Shown here: piece by piece, positions 39,615-42,623 of the stretch | Layout: every line of letters starts with the position of its first letter | Numbering within the stretch: position 1 is the stretch's first letter | NCBI GenBank assembly: GCA_002331335.1 | Contig: DCZO01000031.1 | Span: 9,350 to 51,972 of the forward strand | From: Nitrospira sp. UBA2082 | GTDB taxonomy: Bacteria; Nitrospirota; Nitrospiria; Nitrospirales; Nitrospiraceae | Reading direction: 5' to 3' | Length of the DNA: 42,623 bases | Position numbers and translations under genes: made by a program | Notes under the pieces: model-generated | Told to the model about the DNA's origin: nothing | What the model saw: the letters and a program-made list of their open reading frames with translations, nothing else | Databases searched by the model: none

Positions 39615-40175
39615 TCAGTCTTCGACCGAAACGGACATATCGATGATCAACTCACCTTTTGGTGAATAAAAACCGTGATTGTCGATTTGAACAATCCCGT
39701 TGCATTGCTCTTGGTAGAATTCAAGGATCCATCCGTTGAAATCAAATCCCTCATCGGTCATGTCCTTTTCAACCATACCGGTAGTCAGGATAAACCGAGA
39801 GAGGGAGAGATAGCCTCGCACCAGCTCCGACTCAACCCCTTCGTAAGCAGAAAGCAACTCAAGAAACAGAGCCTTTTCTTGTTCATAGACGTCTTTATAG
39901 CTACCGCGGTCCCGGACGCAAAAGAGCTGGATCGGTTGGCGATCCCGGTGATACCCCAAGGCTATTCGAACCCACGCCCACTCATCCAACACCGATTCAT
40001 CGATGCCAGGGGGAATAATTGGAGCGTGGCCGCGAGCTTTCAAGAAATCGATCAATAACCGGAGCGGTGGGGAATTCTCTCGTTGGCAAAAGACACGGGA
40101 ATAGACAGATTTTTCAGACTGTTGGGGTGCAGTCTCCGGGATGGAAGCAGAGAGGATCGGCAGTTCCTTGGCCAT
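39615..40175 (-). CDS. Uncharacterised 186-residue protein
   Basis: Not recognised. Soluble, acidic; segments include LRLLIDFLKARGHAPIIPPGIDESVLDEWAWVRIALG (in two parts), QPIQLFCVRDRGSYKDVYEQEKALFLELL, and a C-terminal beta-like stretch NGIVQIDNHGFYSPKGELIID. No signal peptide, membrane helix or metal motif. It is directly upstream of, and one base from, the Cys-cluster protein, so the two probably work together. Codon use is like the chromosome, not the element. Confidence 0.72.
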   Translation of the reverse strand: MAKELPILSASIPETAPQQSEKSVYSRVFCQRENSPPLRLLIDFLKARGHAPIIPPGIDESVLDEWAWVRIALGYHRDRQPIQLFCVRDRGSYKDVYEQEKALFLELLSAYEGVESELVRGYLSLSRFILTTGMVEKDMTDEGFDFNGWILEFYQEQCNGIVQIDNHGFYSPKGELIIDMSVSVED

Positions 40176-40316
40176 ATGGTCCCTATCCGGTAGATCAAGA
40201 TAAACAAGCAGCTCCGGTGAGCCGGACCGCCAGACTCCATACTGTACCGATTCTTACGCCCGTGCCGCAAGAGCAAGAAAAGTGTGTCGTTACACGCCAG
40301 ACGGACGTTTTTCTCA

Positions 40317-40345
40317 TTGACAGGCAAGGAGCGCTTGGCTACACT
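40317..40345 (+). promoter_or_regulatory. Strong sigma-70 promoter for the HU gene
   Basis: TTGACA (40317-40322), a 17-base spacer and TACACT (40340-40345). It leaves about 130 bases of leader before the HU start at 40480. The gap 40176-40479 holds no other feature I can support. Confidence 0.75.
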
Positions 40346-40479
40346 CTCGCGGGTTTTCGCCGCTTGAAGAGAAACGAACGTTCTACGACCTCATATACAC
40401 GAGTCCGGGCGTTTTCAGAACAAGCAAGTTGGCGGATGGATCGAGCCACTACTATTTTCATTCTCAAGGAGGTTCACGA

Positions 40480-40767
40480 ATGGCAAAATCAATGACCAAG
40501 TCGCAGATTGCGGATTACCTGGCCGGGAAAGCCGGGATCACCAAGAAGACTGCGGTTCAGCTTCTTGATGATCTCGCGGCGCTTGCCTATCGCGAGGCAA
40601 AGAACGTGTTCACCGTGCCGGGTATCGGCAAGCTCAAGTTGGCCAACCGGAAGGCTCGTATCGGCCGCAATCCTCAAACCGGCGAAGAGATCAAGATTCC
40701 GGCCAAGCGGGTGGTTAAGTTCCGCGTTGCGAAGGCGGCCAAGGATGCAATTCTCGGCAAGAAGTAA
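40480..40767 (+). CDS. HU-family DNA-binding protein
   Basis: Small nucleoid protein that bends DNA. The ATG at 40480 has AAGGAGG (40466-40472) seven bases upstream; a longer frame from 40429 is rejected. The 95 residues comprise MTKSQIADYLAGKAGITKKTAVQLLDDLAALAYREAKN (helical body), VFTVPGIGKLKLANRKARIGRNPQTGEEIKIPAKRVVKFR (beta arm with the conserved RxGRNPxTGE region), and KAAKDAILG. It has a monocistronic unit with its own promoter and a following hairpin terminator, as expected for an abundant protein. Confidence 0.94.
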   Translation: MAKSMTKSQIADYLAGKAGITKKTAVQLLDDLAALAYREAKNVFTVPGIGKLKLANRKARIGRNPQTGEEIKIPAKRVVKFRVAKAAKDAILGKK

Positions 40768-40845
40768 CTAGAAGGCCTGTCCGTACAGAATCGCAGTGCG
40801 TGCGCTGTGAGCAAGGTGCACCTGCTGCACTTGTAGAGCGAGAAC

Positions 40846-40889
40846 CGAAAGGGTTGTAGGCCTTACAACCCACAGCCCTTTCGCTTTTC
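40846..40889 (+). terminator. Hairpin terminator after the HU gene
   Basis: CGAAAGGG (40846-40853) pairs with CCCTTTCG (40876-40883). Alternatively the inner GGGTTGTA (40851-40858) pairs with TACAACCC (40864-40871). A short T-run (CTTTTC) follows. It lies 80 bp after the HU stop. A GTGCA/TGCAC hairpin at 40817-40831 precedes it. Confidence 0.65.
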
Positions 40890-40896
40890 GTGGCTG

Positions 40897-41172
40897 TTAG
40901 ATGTGTGACGGACCCAATCCGCTTCCTCCCATCCCATCGTGCCCGACGAGTCGAACGGCGTCTCCATCCTGAACGAGAGAATCCTCGCTGGCGATTCTTT
41001 TATTGATGGTGACGAGCACTTTCTTTTCGCGCAGCAGCTGCAGCAGATGACGGAGTTGTACTCCTTGTCTCTGAATCAGCTTCCGAACTGGTATCGGTTG
41101 ATCAATCTCGCAAGCCAGATCCCGCTCTCCATCGGCCGTTTGTAACTGGCCTGTCAAAACAATAGTCACCAT
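40897..41172 (-). CDS. ThiS/MoaD-like ubiquitin-fold protein
   Basis: 91 residues. The beta-grasp pattern is visible as IPVRKLIQRQGVQLRHLLQLLREKKVLVTINKRIASEDSLVQDGDAVRLV, here noted as LVTINKRIASEDSLVQDGDAVRLV around residues 52-75. This is close to ThiS/MoaD/SAMP-type proteins, where Asn/Gly and DGD segments are conserved. The C-terminus has GMGGSGLGPSHI, so a GG occurs 10 residues before the end; a carrier would need trimming. Sulphur carriage for tRNA thiolation, thiamin or molybdopterin are all possible; no partner gene is adjacent. Confidence 0.7.
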   Translation of the reverse strand: MVTIVLTGQLQTADGERDLACEIDQPIPVRKLIQRQGVQLRHLLQLLREKKVLVTINKRIASEDSLVQDGDAVRLVGHDGMGGSGLGPSHI

Positions 41173-41225
41173 GACTGCGGTACTCCGTAGGCTATCGAGA
41201 ATGACTGAAGAGATAGCACTCCCCA

Positions 41226-41678
41226 GTGATTGACTCGGCGCTGCTCTCTGTCGATAATGAGGTCCGTATGCAGTCCCTCGATGTCCAGAATCCTGGCATG
41301 CCGGATTTACAATTTGTGCTCTTCGTGACGGCTCTCTGCACGGCTGATCTGAACACGATCAATGTTTCAGAAGACCTCCGGCGCACGATTTTCGACCGGT
41401 GTTGGGCGCTTATCCATACCGAATCTCCTCCGACGAATCCCCAAGAACGGGTCCTGGATCTTCGAGGAGGAACAGATCTTACGCTGGATGCGTGTGTATC
41501 AACCATTCGTTCACTGCTTGCCGATGCCGGAATTTCTCTACTTGTTTGGGACCATCCGGTCAGCGAACCGACAAGGCCAAGCTCTCCCGAAGCGCTTCCG
41601 CTCATCGATCGATTAGGTCAATTGTACCCCGATCCCAGGACAGGTATCGATCCTTCAAACTCTCCGTCCCAGGGATAG
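41226..41678 (+). CDS. Uncharacterised 150-residue protein
   Basis: Not recognised; coding status moderately supported. It begins at a GTG (41226), with an ATG at 41268 as alternative. The translation has plausible secondary structure (LQFVLFVTALCTADLNTINVSEDLRRTIFDRCWALIH in parts; LDACVSTIRSLLADAGISLLVWD; ALPLIDRLGQLY) and better codon composition than the overlapping minus-strand frame (41192-41605), which reads as Ser/Arg-rich. Followed by 150 bp without a gene and then tRNA-Glu. Confidence 0.5.
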   Translation: MIDSALLSVDNEVRMQSLDVQNPGMPDLQFVLFVTALCTADLNTINVSEDLRRTIFDRCWALIHTESPPTNPQERVLDLRGGTDLTLDACVSTIRSLLADAGISLLVWDHPVSEPTRPSSPEALPLIDRLGQLYPDPRTGIDPSNSPSQG

Positions 41679-41828
41679 CCTTGGGTTCGGTCAAGAGCTC
41701 TAGACCGCTCTGCACGACACCTCAAGCGATTTCCAGATGGGTTACAGCCAAATGAGGGGATCCCACAGGATGACAGTACGCTGCGGAATATGATAAGACT
41801 GCATCCGCCACTTTGATCAAAGAGACAA

Positions 41829-41906
41829 GTCCCCATCGTCTAGCCTGGCCTAGGACATTGCCCTTTCAAGGCAGTAACACGGGTTCAAATCCCGTTGGGG
41901 ACACCA
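41829..41906 (+). tRNA. tRNA-Glu (anticodon TTC)
   Basis: GTCCCCA/TGGGGAC acceptor, D arm TCGTCTAGCCTGGCCTAGGAC, anticodon loop CTTTCAA (anticodon TTC), T arm ACGGG-TTCAAAT-CCCGT, discriminator A and encoded CCA. It is a substrate of both MnmA and MnmE/MnmG, which are encoded in this window. Confidence 0.97.
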
Positions 41907-42308
41907 GCCCAGACCCAAATCCGGTTCGGCAGTATGAAAAAATTCTTCGTGTGAAAGATCTTGTTGATCGAGCCTAACGGCAGCGCCATGATCCGCACTC
42001 TCCAAGCCCAACTTGTAAACAGTTTCAAAACAATCCCTGGTCCGTAGTCAAAAACAATGACTGAAGGCCTAAGCAGCAAGGAACACTATCTATTATTGTT
42101 ACATCTTGGTAGACTAAACTCGTTTCATCGCGTCAGGCCTCGCATGAAACAAGCGCAAGACGGCCTATTACCGATATTGTGCCTGCCGAGATTGTGATCG
42201 GAAGTCTAACCTGAGCCCCGTTACGCAATACCAGCCTTGGGTCGCGCCTTCCTTTTGCGAAGTCCTCTCGCGTCATGGACAATGTCATCATTACAGGAGG
42301 AGCCCAAG
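41907..42308. other. Intergenic region between tRNA-Glu and the RRM gene
   Basis: About 400 bases without a convincing gene on either strand; small frames here overlap the tRNA or read poorly. It is AT-rich around 42085-42125 and ends in an AGGAGG ribosome binding site. A long 5' leader, common for cold-inducible RNA-binding proteins, is possible, but I found no clear promoter. Confidence 0.4.
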
Positions 42309-42623
42309 ATGGGTTCAAAGCTTTACGTCGGTGGGTTGCCGTATGCGGTGACCGAGCAGCAATTGGCTGAAACATTCGGGGCGCATGGCACGGTGGCTTC
42401 TGCAAAGATCATCGCAGACAAGTTCACGGGACAGTCGCGTGGATTTGGCTTCGTTGAGATGTCCTCGGATGCTGAGGCACAAGCCGCGATCACGGCGCTC
42501 CATGGCTCGGACATGGGTGGCCGCACGTTAACGGTCAATGAAGCGAAACCAATGGAGCGTTCTGGCGGCGGGGGTGGATTCGGCGGTGGCGGTGGCCGTG
42601 GTGGAAAGCGCGATCGCTGGTAA
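42309..42623 (+). CDS. RRM-domain RNA-binding protein with glycine-rich tail
   Basis: 104 residues from the ATG at 42309, with AGGAGG (42295-42300) eight bases upstream; the last codon is a stop that ends exactly at the window edge. A single RRM spans about 1-80: KLYVGGLPYAVTEQQL (RNP2), SRGFGFVEM (RNP1) and GRTLTVNEAKP. The tail GGGGGFGGGGGRGG plus KRDRW resembles cyanobacterial and proteobacterial glycine-rich Rbp proteins, which often respond to cold. It binds single-stranded RNA, presumably as a chaperone. Confidence 0.93.
   Translation: MGSKLYVGGLPYAVTEQQLAETFGAHGTVASAKIIADKFTGQSRGFGFVEMSSDAEAQAAITALHGSDMGGRTLTVNEAKPMERSGGGGGFGGGGGRGGKRDRW

Noticed and set aside
41192..41605. Minus-strand 137-residue reading frame
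   Set aside because: Ser/Arg-rich composition typical of a shadow of a coding strand; the plus-strand frame at 41226-41678 is more protein-like.
42133..42405. Minus-strand 90-residue reading frame before the RRM gene
   Set aside because: Overlaps the ribosome binding site and start of a clear RRM gene and has no recognisable motif.

Overview
The window looks like a chromosomal segment of a Gram-negative bacterium with moderately high GC. I infer a Nitrospira-type nitrite oxidiser. The reasons are an alginate-export-type outer membrane protein, a soluble PQQ-type sugar dehydrogenase, a DUF4398-like lipoprotein and a paired TatA/TatB-like set, but no single gene here proves the genus.

Layout. 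Positions 1-6458 (minus strand) hold sugar-phosphate genes (glk, cut by the window edge; pgl; pgi) and a cell-envelope group: two L,D-transpeptidases, a related protein without a catalytic cysteine, and a coiled-coil lipoprotein. Positions 6746-15200 (plus) hold the classical origin-proximal cluster rpmH-rnpA-yidD-yidC-mnmE-mnmG-rsmG-parA-parB. It starts at a consensus sigma-70 promoter and has two perfect 16-bp parS palindromes bracketing rsmG. dnaA is absent and I saw no clear oriC. Positions 15253-22005 carry two bactofilins, mnmA, two Tat subunits, a beta-barrel protein and recQ. Positions 22056-27828 carry thrH, a YkgJ-type Cys-cluster protein, a sugar dehydrogenase, an EVE-domain protein, a small HExxH protein, and a membrane cyclase-homology protein fused to PilZ whose active site looks degenerate.

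Positions 28147-38761 are a 10.6-kb integrative element in the 3' end of tRNA-Lys(CTT). It is bounded by identical 47-bp direct repeats, and a tyrosine integrase ends one base from the right repeat. Its arms carry an excisionase-like gene, repeated ATCACA-type sites near both ends, several small HTH genes and a double-hairpin region. The AT-richer centre is a defence cargo: a HigBA-type toxin-antitoxin pair, a TIGR02391/Ymh-like protein, and a minus-strand run of six genes. In transcription order these are an HTH-like putative regulator, a protein with an R-x4-H (HEPN-like) motif, SIR2, HerA, KTSC, and a coiled-coil protein with a PD-(D/E)XK-like core. SIR2-HerA is a known NAD-depleting anti-phage pair. 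The four extra genes around it are the most interesting part of the window and may form an expanded system.

Positions 38849-42623 return to ordinary chromosome: tRNA-Arg(CCG), a second YkgJ-like protein, HU with its own strong promoter and a likely terminator, a ThiS/MoaD-like protein, tRNA-Glu(TTC) and a glycine-tailed RRM protein.
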